Source: Coprinellus micaceus | Taxonomy: Eukaryota; Basidiomycota; Agaricomycetes; Agaricales; Psathyrellaceae | Length of the DNA stretch: 64,000 nt | Reading direction: 5' to 3' | Assembly (NCBI GenBank): GCA_951394405.1 | Contig: OX596343.1 | Location: 1,612,001 to 1,676,000, forward strand | Shown: piece after piece, positions 10,256 through 21,681 of the stretch | Layout of the letters: every line of letters begins with the position of its first letter | Position numbering within the stretch: position 1 is the first letter of the stretch | The notes under the pieces: generated by a model | Told to the model about the DNA's origin: nothing | The model's input: only the letters and a program-made list of their open reading frames with translations | The model's database searches: none | Position numbers and translations under genes: made by a program

Positions 10256-13200
10256 TCAAGCGATCCTCGTCTTCAGAGAATGAGGCTTCCCGTGCTCCAT
10301 CGATCCCTTGCCCTCGACGACACCGGCACCCCTGAACGCGTCTCCCTGGTTTCCAAAGGAACCAAAGAAGGGCGTGGCAGGGCTCAAGGTGGACGGGGTA
10401 TGCTGCGACGAATAGGTCAAGGCAGGAGAGATCAACGACGAGGAATCAGTCGAGGGAGTGGTCGGGGAATGCGAGAGCGAGTCTTCGTATCCCTGCGATC
10501 CGGTGGGTGGTTGCTGTTGCTGGGGATTCTGAGAGTGTTGTTGCTGGCCGCCATACGAAGTACGATAGCTGAGTTTCTGGCCAGCAGCCTGCTGCTGTTC
10601 CATCGGTCCACCCATCGTCGCGACAGAAGCATGCTGAGGCGTCCTCTGAGCAGTCGTGCTCGAGATACTCATGCTATTATGCTGGTAGTGTCTCGACTGC
10701 CCACGGCTAGCCGCTGACGGCCCTCCAACGATGACAGATGTAGTTTGCGGAGCAGTCATGACCGAGTTTCTGCGCTGCTGGTTCCGCTGCTGATGAGGAA
10801 GGGTCGTCGACCTGGTATGCGCATGATGATGTTCCTGCTGCTGGTCGACGCTCGTCGGATCCATCTGCTGCTGCTCAGCCTCCCTTTCGGCCCGAGCATG
10901 AGCGTGGAACGCTTCCTCATCACTCATCCCAACAAGCGCGGCCTGCATCCTATACCCCCTGACACCCATGCCGATATCACCCCCATTATCGTCCTGCCTA
11001 CGGCCACCTTGCCGCCCGAGATCCAAAGGGCTCGGCCTCTTGCGGTGAGCCGCGCTCTGGTGCTGCTGAAGATCCCTATGCCTAGAGACGTTCTCGGCAT
11101 GGGCACGCATGATGTATTCCTCAGCAGGGGTATACCCAGTGACCGTCGACGCGACCCCACTTGCGCCATAGTTCGGATACTGGAGAAGCTGATTGATACT
11201 CGCTTGGTGGAGGTTCTGACCATAGGAAGAAGCGGAGGCGTTCTCGAGCTGCATGCGATAGTAATCCTGTTGCTGTTGCTGATCGACTCCACCACCGCCC
11301 AAGGATTCGAGAAGAGTCTTCATCGCCGGGTCCATCATTCCATCTCGACCAACCCCTCCACCTCGCACCTGCTGACCCATCGAAGTCGACTCGCGCTGGG
11401 TAGTAGCGTAATCCATCTGGAAGGGGGCCTGCATACTCATACCGCCCATCCCATCAGAGAGGGCGTCATGGTACTGCCGAAGTTGTTGAGAAGGTAAGGT
11501 CCCTGCGGTGCCAATGGGGCTCCCGGCGAACGCAGAACCGTAGTCGATACCGCTAGCTCCGTTACCCAGTCGCGTGGGGCGGCCTCCTCCAACCACGTTC
11601 GAACCACCCAGCGCAAGGCCTTGGCCAGCGACCCCATTCAAGGCCGACGTCATCCCGTACTCGCGGGACGAGCCAATAATCTCTCGACCAGAAACGCTGC
11701 TGACGGCGGCGTTGGCCCAATTCGCAACCCTCTGAGACGTCGAGCCAATGACAGGGGGATTCATGGCGAGGCTCGAGGTGACCGAGGGAAGGGCAGCGAC
11801 GCCCGGAGGACTGACAGATGAGGGATGGTCGATAATCCGCAAGTCCTGTCCGCGAAGATTGAGCAAGGCGGCCTGGGCAATCGTCAGTTGGCCTGGAGAC
11901 GGTTCGCCGTCCGTTTCGCCTTCCTTGAACGAGCGTTCCTGGCGCTGTAACGAAGAGTGAGTCCACATGAAAGGGCTGTGAAGACTAGAGCGCACCCTGA
12001 GCTCCCTCTGTTCGGCAGTATCCGCAAACCTCACGCTGATGCGACTTCCAGTGTCGTTCCATCCTCTGACCATCTTGCCGTGGAGACGATCGATGACCTC
12101 TTCGGCTCCTGGCCGAGTCTCTAGCCTAAGAACAGATACGATGGTAAGCACTGGTTTCGACCACATCAGAACCTTGACTACGAACCTCACGAACGCGATG
12201 ATCCTCGGAGGGTTACTCAACCTCGTCTGGAAGAATCGGTTACTAATAACGCGATGTGGAGAGACGAGGGCGGACAGAGCCTAACACAATCGCGTTAGCA
12301 AGCGTTCCCTCACGACTTAGAGAAGGGTGAAGACACACCGCATCGTCCATACTCAAAGGCAAACCCTCCATGTACAAGTTGGTACTCGTCGGGTCAGCCA
12401 ATGCCTCCATACGCGCCTTGAACGTAGCATCGCCATCCTCGCTCTCGCTCGCACTATAGAACCCGCTAGACGAACCATCCCCTTGGTTATTGGTATTCGA
12501 ACCGGCGTAGATGGTCCCAGGAATCTTGTGAACTTGCTATACACGGACATTTCGACGTCAGGATGACTCAGGACCGAGAAGAAACGCGGGGACTGACCTT
12601 GGAGAACGTGGGGTGGAGGTTCCTGTACTTCCTCAACGCAATAATGCACCTCTCGGCCGCCTCGACGCTAGCAAACCTATACCCGACGTCAGGAAAGATG
12701 CGCCTAGACGAGAAGGAATGACTCACAACACGAATCCATACCCACTCTCACTATCCCTCACATGCCTCGTAAACGTCCTCACGCTCTTCACCTCTCCAAA
12801 CGGCGCAGTCAACGCCTCCAACTGCTCCTCCGGGAAGTGAGGGGGAAGCCCATTAATATAGACGTTCGGGGTCTTCTGCTGACCGGAGAAGCTGGTGGAT
12901 GAAGTCTGGGTTGACAAGCCCTGAACGAAGTCATTCGAAGATGCAGTAGTGCCGGGGGTGGATTCGGCGGTCGCAGATGGGGAGTTGGGGAAGGAAACGA
13001 CCGAGTTCGAGACGGTGATCGTCCCGTACTGCTGATAGACCGGCAAGATCGTCACGTTGGGGTTCTGTCGCTGCTGATTCGCCTCCGCCCTGTTCATCTG
13101 CAACTCCTCGCCATCCCCACCGTAACCACCAGCGTATTCGTCCCTCCTCTCATCTCCGACAAGATCAAGGTGGAGATCATCCTTCGAGAGTCCTGGCCCT

Positions 13201-14914
13201 CCCTCACTAATGACGCTCAACCCAGGGGCGAAGGTAGGGAGCTGAGGAAGCGGCTGGCTCTGGGTATAGCTGGAAGATGGCTGGATGCCGATAGCAGGAG
13301 TCGAAGGGATAGAGCCGCTCCTACTGATGGTACCCGAGTCGACCATGGCCTGGCCAAACCCAGAGTTGGAGAGAGCGAAGGTGCTCAAGTTCGGCGGCGC
13401 AGTCGAAGGGGGGACGCCGTTGGGCAGAGGGGGAAGAGGGGAGGTAGGAGGTGGAGTGGACGCCATCATGGTCCTTCCATTGCCAAGGGTCAAACCTCTC
13501 GCCCTCGCTCTGTCGAAGGCGCTCCTCCCAGACGTAGAGTGCGCCTCTTGTAGGCTCATCTGCTCCATGGACCGCGGCAATAGACTGGTAGGATCGTCAT
13601 GGTCGTCCATATCAGGCAAGGGAACGGTGCTCATTCTGGTGGCGGGAGGGATGATTGGGGAGTCAATTGGATCGCCAACGGGAGACAGCAACTGGTTCCT
13701 GATTTCGAGAGGGTGGAGATGTCGAGAGGGACGGAGGGTCGGGGTAGACGGTAGACCAGAATTAGTGTCGATTGTGGTATTAGTCGTAGGACCTGCGTCG
13801 ATAGTTATATCCGAAGTTGTGTTGCTAATGGGGGTACTAATAGCTGTGCCCTTGGGTATGTCGCGGGTATTGCTGGACAGAGGGGTGACGTCGCTATCCC
13901 GGCTGATTGGCGTGAGTAGAGGAGCCCCTGGTTCTTGGCTTGAAGAAGTAGTTGTACGACGAGACCAGTGCGATTCGTCGAAGACCGGACCGCGAGGTAA
14001 CAGGGGTGAATCAGCGGCAGAAGGTTCGTCTAGAATATTCAATTGTGGTGAGTATGTAGATCTGGTATGCGAACGCAGACGGATAGAAAGTGGAATGGGT
14101 GTCGATTTCGGAGCAGCCACCGTGAACGAAGTGAAGGGAAGAGAGACGAAGGTCCGGAGAAAGGGAGGAAGACAGTAATTGGTAGATGTATAAAACACCA
14201 CTTGTATGGTATGGGCGTAGATGCATCAGGCTTCAATGCTTCTGGCATCGCGGTGCATACATAAATGCATGGGCGTATAATCGGAGACCATTCCACCGCA
14301 AACACATCAACCGAACGGGAAAGACCGAGTGATCCCTCCTCTGATGCGCGTCAAGGAATCGAAATGACTCGACAGGCGGGCAAAAGAGAGAATGAACATC
14401 GCCTATCCAAACGAAAGGCGGAAGGAAGTATTTATGAGGCGCGTAAGCGCCGAGCGAGGCCCGGCATTCAAATCGATGACCGCGACGATAAGATAAGATG
14501 GAGGGGGAAGCGAGAGCAAACGACAATAGAATGGCGCTCACCAGCATTGTGCATGCCACACGCCGTTCCAGGGTGGTCGGATCCGACGCCATTGTCCAGC
14601 CCCAAATTGTTAAGGTAAATCTCCACCTCCTCGCTAGAAGCCGAATTGGACGACGCGGCTTCCTTGTCTTGTTCAGGTTCTTCCTGGCTCGCAGGACCAG
14701 AAGGCCTTTCGACGCGAAGAGTGGCATCGCTCGCGTTGTCTCGGTCGGGCCCAGCGTGGGCGAGACCGTGTGGCGGGTTCGCCTTGGCGGTAGAAGCAAC
14801 TGGGGGCATATCGCCCACTCTGGAGGGGAAATCCTGCTGGGCGGGGGTGTTCATCGGCTTGGAGGGCCGGATGGAAGAAGGCGAGGGAGAAGGAGAGCGT
14901 GGCGGGGTGTTCAT
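10256..14914 (-). CDS. Large two-RRM RNA-binding protein (RBMS/MSSP-like), Gln-rich C terminus
   Basis: Predicted RNA-binding regulator of 1288 aa. Exons: 14914-14542, 14029-12727, 12676-12598, 12536-12339, 12280-12186, 12125-11996, 11944-10256 (3867 nt, in frame). The N-terminal 500 residues are Ser/Pro/Thr-rich and disordered. RRM1 starts at NVYINGLPPHFPEEQL with RNP1-like SGYGFVLFAS. RRM2 starts at TNLYMEGLPLSMDD and includes NRFFQTRLSNPPRIIAFVRL. The paired arrangement resembles RBMS/MSSP proteins. The last 560 residues are rich in Gln, His, Ser and Gly with poly-Gln stretches, suggesting condensate-forming behaviour. Intron 1 is 512 nt, about ten times the local norm, and contains an ATG at 14201 that opens in frame with exon 2, so an alternative start is possible. 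The RRM core is certain; the true 5' end is less so. Confidence 0.85.
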
Positions 14915-16919
14915 CCTTCTAAACCAACCAGAAAGTTAAAATGCTCTCTGGCTAGGCGTGGCGGCTTGCAGACGCCTGTGGTCGACTGGGTGCGTCTGGA
15001 TGGGCGAGATGTGTGCGAACCGCGGTGAAGATGTGGATGTAGGCGTTGTCCAGAACAAAAGTGGGTAACCGATAGGTGATTGGGCAATGGCGGGGTAGGT
15101 ATTCGGGATATAGAACGGGTCGTCGCTGCGCGTCGGTGGTGGTGGTGGTGGTTCTGGGTGAAGAGCCAGTCCGAACTGAGACAGGAACAAATTATAGAAA
15201 ATATAGAAAACGGAGGTTGAAATGTTGGTCTTGTCAGCGGAACTCTGAGTGTGGGCGAGGCCTGAACAAGAGCCAGCGCAGAGACTTGGAAAAGGAAGCA
15301 AGCAAGCGTCGCCAACAGTGCTAGATGCGAGCTCAACAGCGTCAAGACGTAGGATCACAACCTAAGAGGTAATGAAGCGTCAGTGCCCGAGCTAATCGGC
15401 CCTTAAATATCGTCCTGACCTCTTCCGACGCTTTCTGTGTTCCTGACCTCTTGACCTGGCTTCAATGGGCGACGACGAGACAAAAGGCCGGAACAAGGAA
15501 GTGCTGGTCCAAACGATGAGGTGAAGAATGCACGCCTTGTGTCGGGTGACACAAATGGGGCCTGTAGGACTCAGCACCCCTGGGGACGAGCACAGCGGTG
15601 AGCACGACGTCGGGGACGACGAGGGCGACGGTGGGGTGGTGGTGGATGGGGGAAGAAAAGCGACAGCGAGCAAAGGGTGGTACCTGGTGCGCACATCTTC
15701 TCCGACTATTAACGCTTGTCACTGTTCCACGTTTCCTGGTGATCCAAAAAATAATTGATAAATAACGTTCTCCTCTCCGTCCTTTTCGTGCTCTCCCACC
15801 CACAGACGCCTCGAGCCTGTCCTCCACGAGGGTGCTGAGGGAAGCCAGGAGTGCCAAAACATAGAACCACCACGAATCATCTCCCATTCAAGCCCAAGTA
15901 CCACTGGTCATAGCGGTACCGACGCGCAGTGGTCCATAAAGAGAAGTCCCTCTCCCTTGTCTAGAGCTTCGTCAGAGGTTGACCCAACAGTTGGTCCGAG
16001 ACCCGAGGATGAGCTGCAATTGATTGAAGAAGCTGGACGACTGGGGTATCTCCTTCTGATAGGCTTCTGGTTAACGGCAGATGAAATCAAGGTCTCCAAA
16101 CCTTCTGGATTTCGATAAGTGTTACTTTCTGTGTTACATGGTCAGAGAGGAGCCGGGGGATGGTGCAAGGCAGGACGAACGTTAGCGCCCAACATGGCGG
16201 CCTGCAGGTACGATGGGCAGAGCTCAGATTGCAGGAGACACAAGAAGCATCCAGGACGGTTACTTGTAGATCATAATTGACCTTCGATGAGGAGAGGACG
16301 ACAGCGCTGGTGGCTGTCATCGTCGTCTTCAAGTTCCATCGGGACGGTTCGAGCGGGCATCGGCAAATGCCGATCGTCGAGTCCCCAATTCGATTCCGGT
16401 CGCTGCCAACTTTCTTTCTTCTTCGGTTTCCTAAGAGACCGCCAACATATGCTCTACGGAGTAGCTGAGCTGTCGTAAAATACACCAGATACCCCGCCCT
16501 TGGACTTTTGCAACTTCTATCCATCGAGTTTTGAGTACGATCGCGGAGAACGACTCGGAGTATATGAGCAGTGTCGACATTGCTCAATTCGAACTTGTAA
16601 CCCCAAAAATAATATGAAAGGTTGTAACATAGTACGGAGGCAGAGCACTCCCGGGCTCTACCCCGGCAAAGAGGGAAACTAAAACGCCAGCCGCCTTCGC
16701 GCGACCGAGGCCCCCTCGCCGCCAATCTGCATAAACGCCGATCCAACTCGTGAATTTCGGCGAGCGTCAAGCTCATAGAAAGGACAGTGTGGCCTAAGAG
16801 AGAGGAAGGCATACCCCACTGGGGTCTTAGAAAAGGTGTTAAGGAAAGTGAACTAGGAAGAGGTTGCATCTCGGGGAAGTCAGTTCTCGGTAAGGCGGAA
16901 TGTTGTCACAACCGGACGC
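14915..16919. other. Intergenic: 5' region of RRM gene, 3' flank of LPMO gene
   Basis: No gene can be supported. Minus-strand frames at 14911-15358 probably reflect the 5' UTR or promoter of the RRM gene. A 260-codon minus-strand frame at 16087-16869 has no recognisable domain, no signal peptide and biased low-information composition, so I do not call it a gene. Confidence 0.55.
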
Positions 16920-18418
16920 TTAGAGGCACTGGGAGTAGAATTCTACAAATTGCAGAAATAAGCACAAAGTTTCGTTAGGAAAGATCGAACGTACCATGGA
17001 CATATTCACAAGCAAACGGTGCGACACACGCAGTCGACCCCGTCCAGTTCCTCCCACCACACTGCGCGTACCGGGCAGCGAGCGCCTGCGTTGGGGCAGG
17101 TGCCACCGATCCCGTAGGCGCCCCAGAGCACGCAGCCGTAACGGTGACTGTAACGGTGACGGTCGCGCTGCCGTTCTGCGAAGGGGCAGTTGTGATGGGG
17201 GCAGCGGAGGTGGTAGACGGAACGGCAGTTGAGCTAACGGTGGTCGGGGAGGTAGTAGCCTGGGTGGACGTGGAAGACGGAGGAGCAGAAATCGGAGTAG
17301 CGGCCCCAGTGGAGGTGGAAGAAGGGACAGCAGCACTTGAGGAGGGAGCGGCGCTGCTTCCCTTGGCGCCTTTGTACAGAGCGGGACCAGGGATGACGTA
17401 GGTTGTGCTCGTCTTAGCCTGCTCGCTGTACAAGACAATGTTGACTGTAAAGAGGGTAAGCGGTTGTTTTACAATGGTGAGAGAGATAAGACGGACTGCC
17501 AGGATCGTTAGCGCCGTAACCACCAGGGAACGTAACAAGCTCGTCAGCAGTAGGCTCGAGGTTTCCACCGTCCGTAATCACCAGCTCAGCGCACTCGGGG
17601 TAGTGTTGCTACAGTCGAATATTTCAGCCTCAGTAACCAGCCGCAGACCCAGATATATATCGATGGACAAGAGCGACTTACAGCAGGCATAGAGTGCAAG
17701 GCAATTGTCTCATGACGGATGAGGTAGGGGCCGCTGGGGACGCTGGCGGGGATGGTGGAGGTCCATGTGCTGTTGTCCGTGATCATCTTCTTGGCTGCCC
17801 AGGTTCCACTATTCACTGTCCCGCTGAGGAGGCCAGCTTCGTCGATTTTGAACTAGATAGGGTTTAATAGTCGACGTTAGTCACAGGCTCGTCGGGACAC
17901 CCCCACTGTCGGCAAAGGCGCACCCATTTCAAGCCGTTGGCGTTGACGCCAGTGCAGGTAGTCCCCGGGCACTTCGCAAGGTAGGTAACCTACGAGAAGA
18001 TCCATGAGAGGCATCCTGAAACGATCATCCGGAGCGGATACGCACGACCGGGCCAGTATCGTGGGGCCAAGTGCCCCAGTATGCGGTGATCGTAGAGCCA
18101 GCCTTGACAGTGGCGACGAGCTGGTTGGGTCCAGAGTTACCGTCGTTGTTGCACGCGAGAGTCGGAGCCGAGACGCTTTCGATAGGGTCGCTGAGGGAAA
18201 GGCGCGTTAGTCCATCGACTCTGGGGCGTAAAAGGAAGGTGAACTCACAAGGTATCGTAAGGCCTCCCGATAGTAGTCTGTCCGACAGGAGAATTGTACG
18301 CCCTCCAACCAGGGTAAAAGTTACCACCGTTGCTGTAGGCGGTGACACCACCGTGTGCAGCGACACGGCCGACGCAGAAAGCGGCGGCGAGGGCAGCAGA
18401 GAACGCAGATGCCAGCAT
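16920..18418 (-). CDS. AA9 lytic polysaccharide monooxygenase with C-terminal CBM1
   Basis: Predicted secreted copper enzyme that oxidatively cleaves cellulose chains. Exons: 18418-18249, 18190-18046, 17989-17924, 17852-17682, 17608-17497, 17444-16995, 16942-16920 (1137 nt, 378 aa, in frame). The signal peptide ends ...CVGRVAA, leaving HGGV as the mature N terminus, so the first copper ligand is His1. The second His lies in WPHDTGPV, and the axial Tyr in QHYPECAELVI; the conserved RHETIALHS block is present, as are the NDPG motif and YVIPGPALYKG. A Ser/Thr/Pro linker of roughly 80 residues leads to CBM1: YAQCGGRNWTGSTACVA, CEYVH, then EFYSQCL in a 23-nt last exon. All catalytic residues are present. 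With the two DUF1996-CBM1 genes, it is the third CBM1 gene in 18.5 kb. Confidence 0.96.
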
Positions 18419-19612
18419 TGTCGATGAAGGGTGAATCTCACAGAGAAAAGAAAGTATGGAGTAGGGAAGGGAAAGGAAAGAAAGGACGTCGTTCAAACGA
18501 GAGACAGAAGATGGAAGGAGGAGGATGCAACCTCAAAGAAACCTGGGGCTCAGCCGTGCGGTGGGCTGGGTCTTAAAAGGATTTTGTCGAGACCAACTCC
18601 CACATGCCAAGTTCCCAACGCCCCGTTCATCGTATCATTGAACCCTTCTGCCTATTGTGGGGGGCATCTGATACGCGGTTGACGTCCTGAAAACGAGGTG
18701 CATCATGGTCGCGATGCTCAAGCCTAAGGAACAAGATGGAACTGCATGCGTAGCATACTGCGCTGGCCCATGAACGAGCGCCTATTTTTCACCAGGAAAG
18801 TTGAAATACGATCAAACGAGCGGTGGCAAACGGCCCTCGATGACCCAGGGCAGTGGTACCAGGGCACTTTGAGACACTTGAGTAGGCGAGGCAGTTCCCC
18901 CGGTTTGGTATCCAAGGCTAGTGAAGACAGCACCCGTTGAGGTTGGTTGGGGAGCCAAGACCAAGCGATTCGAGAACAAAGCGAGGTCGTGGCTGCGGAG
19001 ATCAAGGCCTATCGGGACTGTGCGAGAGTGTGAGAGACGAGTTGCCACTCGCAAAATTGAAAGCAATCGCGTCGCCACCTGGAGCGATGGAATAAGGCAC
19101 CCACCTTTTATGGACCTTCAATTGCCTCAACGGGGGCAAATTCCATGGATACGACCGGGGAATCTCCGAGAGTGTGCCTGCTTGCCGTAGAAACATCAAC
19201 AGTTGTGAGGGTTTAGCACCGCGAGGCCCACGTCTATGAGTAATGAGGCACATTGAGACGCCTATGCTCCTGGGGATGTTGAGACGAGGTTTAGGTGAGT
19301 GAACTTCGAGAAGGGTATAGTAGGCGATCGAGCTTCATGATGGACATCAAGGGAAGAAGCAAGGAGTGTCACCAGCCTCGGGCGCCTACCTGAGCACGCG
19401 GCCTGATTCCCACAGTCGCAGATGGCAAGGAACGAGACGATTCTTTCTCTAGCAACTCGATCTTCTTGGCGTTGAACGGTCAAGGTCGAGTTGTAGATTG
19501 TCAACTGCGGAGGAAACAAGTTGATGCGATTCTACATGCAAACATGACGTTTCATCGCAAACGACCGTAACTACTCCGTCCACATAACTCTAAGTCGACC
19601 CCTCTTCACCAA
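18419..19612. other. Intergenic: LPMO promoter and 3' flank of F-box gene
   Basis: No coding region is supported. I saw no convincing TATA box close to the LPMO start, and no repeat or RNA gene. Confidence 0.6.
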
Positions 19613-21295
19613 CTAATCATCAAGGCTCGAAGCATAATACCATTTTCCCTCTTCCCCAGAAACTTCCCTCGGCAACCCCGCACTGGGGTTATACCCTGCC
19701 ACCCCAGACTGCTTCTCGGTACGACGCGCAGTCAGTCCTGTGCGCGGAATACGAGGCTTCTCCATCTTGACCTTCGCATCAACTCCAAGCGCCCACAACC
19801 CCTCCTCCGCCTCGTTGGTCCCGCCTCTGTCATCCCGAGCAGCATAGTCCGGCCTGGTTTGGTGTATCATTTGGACGCAGAATCGGCGGGGCCGAGAATA
19901 CTGACCGTTGTTGGTCTGGTTGAGTGTGACGCGAGAGCGAGCGAAGTGCAGTATACCCTGGGAGGTGAGGCCGGAGCCCTCATCGATAATGATGTCGTTA
20001 AGTAGGGGGCAGAGACCCGCCGCAGGGAGGTTCCAAGCGGGTCCGGCGGCGGGTCCTGCTTGGACGGCCGCGGAGCGGATAACTTGGGGAAGGAACATCT
20101 CGAGGAATGCATCGTTGCACGAGACATTGGAAACGGGGGGAGAGAATGCACCGTTGAACAGTCGCAACACTCCTAGCACAGGCATGAACTTCAGGCACTC
20201 TACAAGTCCACGATAGGATATCCCCTCCATCCCAATTTCGAGCTTCTTGATACGAGAAGGGGCATTGTGTGCCGTCAGCAAGAGGACGAGGGGGTGGTTG
20301 ATGTGGTTGAGCGTGAAGAGAGTGGGGTTCATCAAGAAGTATGTGAGCCTCTCCAGCGCGGGGAGCCGGAGGCCCTGCAAAAAGGACATAGGGCGGCGTG
20401 CAGGGTTGACGACCTCATCCGTGAGATGGAGGTCTTTAAGATGGTGGTGCGTGAATGGATCGGGGGGAGCAGCATCCTCTGATTCGGCACGGTCCGTGGT
20501 GATGGCGATGCTCAAGTTCGACAACCTTGGGCATTTCTTGAGGATCTTCTTCGCCTCTCCAGGCGTGAAGGACGAACATTCGGGTTCGTCGACGCCGTTG
20601 GGTCCATAGGGGCCTGAAGCCATCACCTCAATATTTTCCATCTGGCGCCACGGGAGCGGCAATTCCATGAGGTTTACGTCGACGGATGTCAAGTTCACAC
20701 TCTTGAGGGCAGGAGCCGACCAGAATGTTGCCCTCCAAGCTTCTTCTCCGCGTGCTGGAGGGCTGTCCATGTCATCCATGCCGAAGTTAAGGACGACTTT
20801 CTCCAGGAGGGGCCAGGGGGTTTCAGACCTTGAGACCACCGTGTCCACTTCGTCTCCAGGAATCACTGGCGTCGTTGGTTCTGCTGGGGCGTAGAAGTGG
20901 GCAAGTATGTCGGCCGAAACGTTCAGCTCCAGAGCGCGAACATGCCAGGACTCCGAACGGATGCAAGTCGTCACAGGGTGGTCGGACGGCGGGTAAACGA
21001 CAGAGTGCGGAATCGACCATAGCGATACCTCCATCGGGGTGCTCTGCGCACGCTTGAAGCACTTGAGGATGTACGAGACGGTTTCATCCGTCTGTTGCCA
21101 TCCGGTTGGTACCGCGACGTGAAGTGAGGCCCAGAGTTTGGGGGTGTTGAGGGCAAGGTCCCTCCAACCGCGAGACACCTGGGTAAGGAGTAGGGGTGCC
21201 TCGTGTGATGTCAAGGTGGGGTAGCTCTTGTCAGGGAGGCAGGCCAAGAATATCTCTTGAGAGAGCTCGAGTGGGAGACGGAGGATGGCTTGCAT
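19613..21295 (-). CDS. F-box protein with LRR-like C-terminal region, intronless
   Basis: Predicted substrate-recognition subunit of an SCF ubiquitin ligase, 560 aa in one exon. The ATG at 21295 is followed by the F-box: LRLPLELSQEIFLACLPD, then the ...LLLTQVSRGWRDLALNTPKLWASLHV stretch that is typical of the large Agaricomycete F-box expansions. Downstream residues form irregular leucine-rich segments (for example CPRLSNLSIAI, HHLKDLHL, LPALERLTYFL and SRIKKLEIGM), as in LRR-type F-box proteins whose targets are unknown. Lack of introns in an intron-rich neighbourhood is common for this expanded family. Confidence 0.88.
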   Translation of the reverse strand: MQAILRLPLELSQEIFLACLPDKSYPTLTSHEAPLLLTQVSRGWRDLALNTPKLWASLHVAVPTGWQQTDETVSYILKCFKRAQSTPMEVSLWSIPHSVVYPPSDHPVTTCIRSESWHVRALELNVSADILAHFYAPAEPTTPVIPGDEVDTVVSRSETPWPLLEKVVLNFGMDDMDSPPARGEEAWRATFWSAPALKSVNLTSVDVNLMELPLPWRQMENIEVMASGPYGPNGVDEPECSSFTPGEAKKILKKCPRLSNLSIAITTDRAESEDAAPPDPFTHHHLKDLHLTDEVVNPARRPMSFLQGLRLPALERLTYFLMNPTLFTLNHINHPLVLLLTAHNAPSRIKKLEIGMEGISYRGLVECLKFMPVLGVLRLFNGAFSPPVSNVSCNDAFLEMFLPQVIRSAAVQAGPAAGPAWNLPAAGLCPLLNDIIIDEGSGLTSQGILHFARSRVTLNQTNNGQYSRPRRFCVQMIHQTRPDYAARDDRGGTNEAEEGLWALGVDAKVKMEKPRIPRTGLTARRTEKQSGVAGYNPSAGLPREVSGEEGKWYYASSLDD

Positions 21296-21577
21296 GATAG
21301 CGTTATGGAGAAGGAGCGGCCATGCGTCGAAGCTTCCTTTAGGTGCGAATCCTGAAACTGTGGGGTGCTGACTCCTGAGACTTGGCCGAGGTGGCTAAAA
21401 CGAGACACCAGAGGGAGGTAGGGACCGCTAAGATGATCGAGAGGTTCAGGCCATCGGTTAACCTACGAAAAAGTTCTGCCGCGCTGGTCCTTGGGCGCTT
21501 AACTCATGGCAGTCTGCCCAGTGCCGCCTGCGACGACTCTGCATTGCGGAGATCATGACGGAAGGAAGCAAAAAGTC

Positions 21578-21681
21578 TGATGAGAGTGGGATTCGAACCC
21601 ACGCCCTTTCGGACCAGATATAGTGGACATCGAATGTCCTGATCCTTAGTCTGGCGCCTTAGACCGCTCGGCCATCTCACC
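21578..21681 (-). tRNA. tRNA-Leu (anticodon AAG) with 24-nt intron
   Basis: Reading the minus strand from 21681, the acceptor stem GGTGAGA pairs with TCTCATC near the 3' end, followed by discriminator A. The D-arm contains GCCGAGCGGTCTAAGGC. The anticodon stem CCAGA/TCTGG encloses CTAAGG, an intron of 24 nt and A, giving anticodon AAG. A variable arm of 11 nt (type II tRNA, as expected for Leu) and the T-arm GTGGGTTCGAATCCCAC follow. CCA is not encoded. The intron can itself form a hairpin, GGACAT-TCG-ATGTCC. Confidence 0.95.

Noticed and set aside
10745..11497. 250-codon plus-strand frame opposite the Gln-rich tail of the RRM protein
   Set aside because: Leu/Arg-rich complement of CAG/CAT repeat codons; a known artefact of low-complexity coding sequence.
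13285..14178. 297-codon plus-strand frame opposite RRM exon 2
   Set aside because: Antisense shadow of a Ser/Pro/Thr-rich exon; no motif of its own.
16087..16869. 260-codon minus-strand open frame
   Set aside because: No recognisable domain, signal peptide or membrane pattern; Arg/Ser-rich; no splice-consistent extension. Probably chance between the RRM and LPMO genes.
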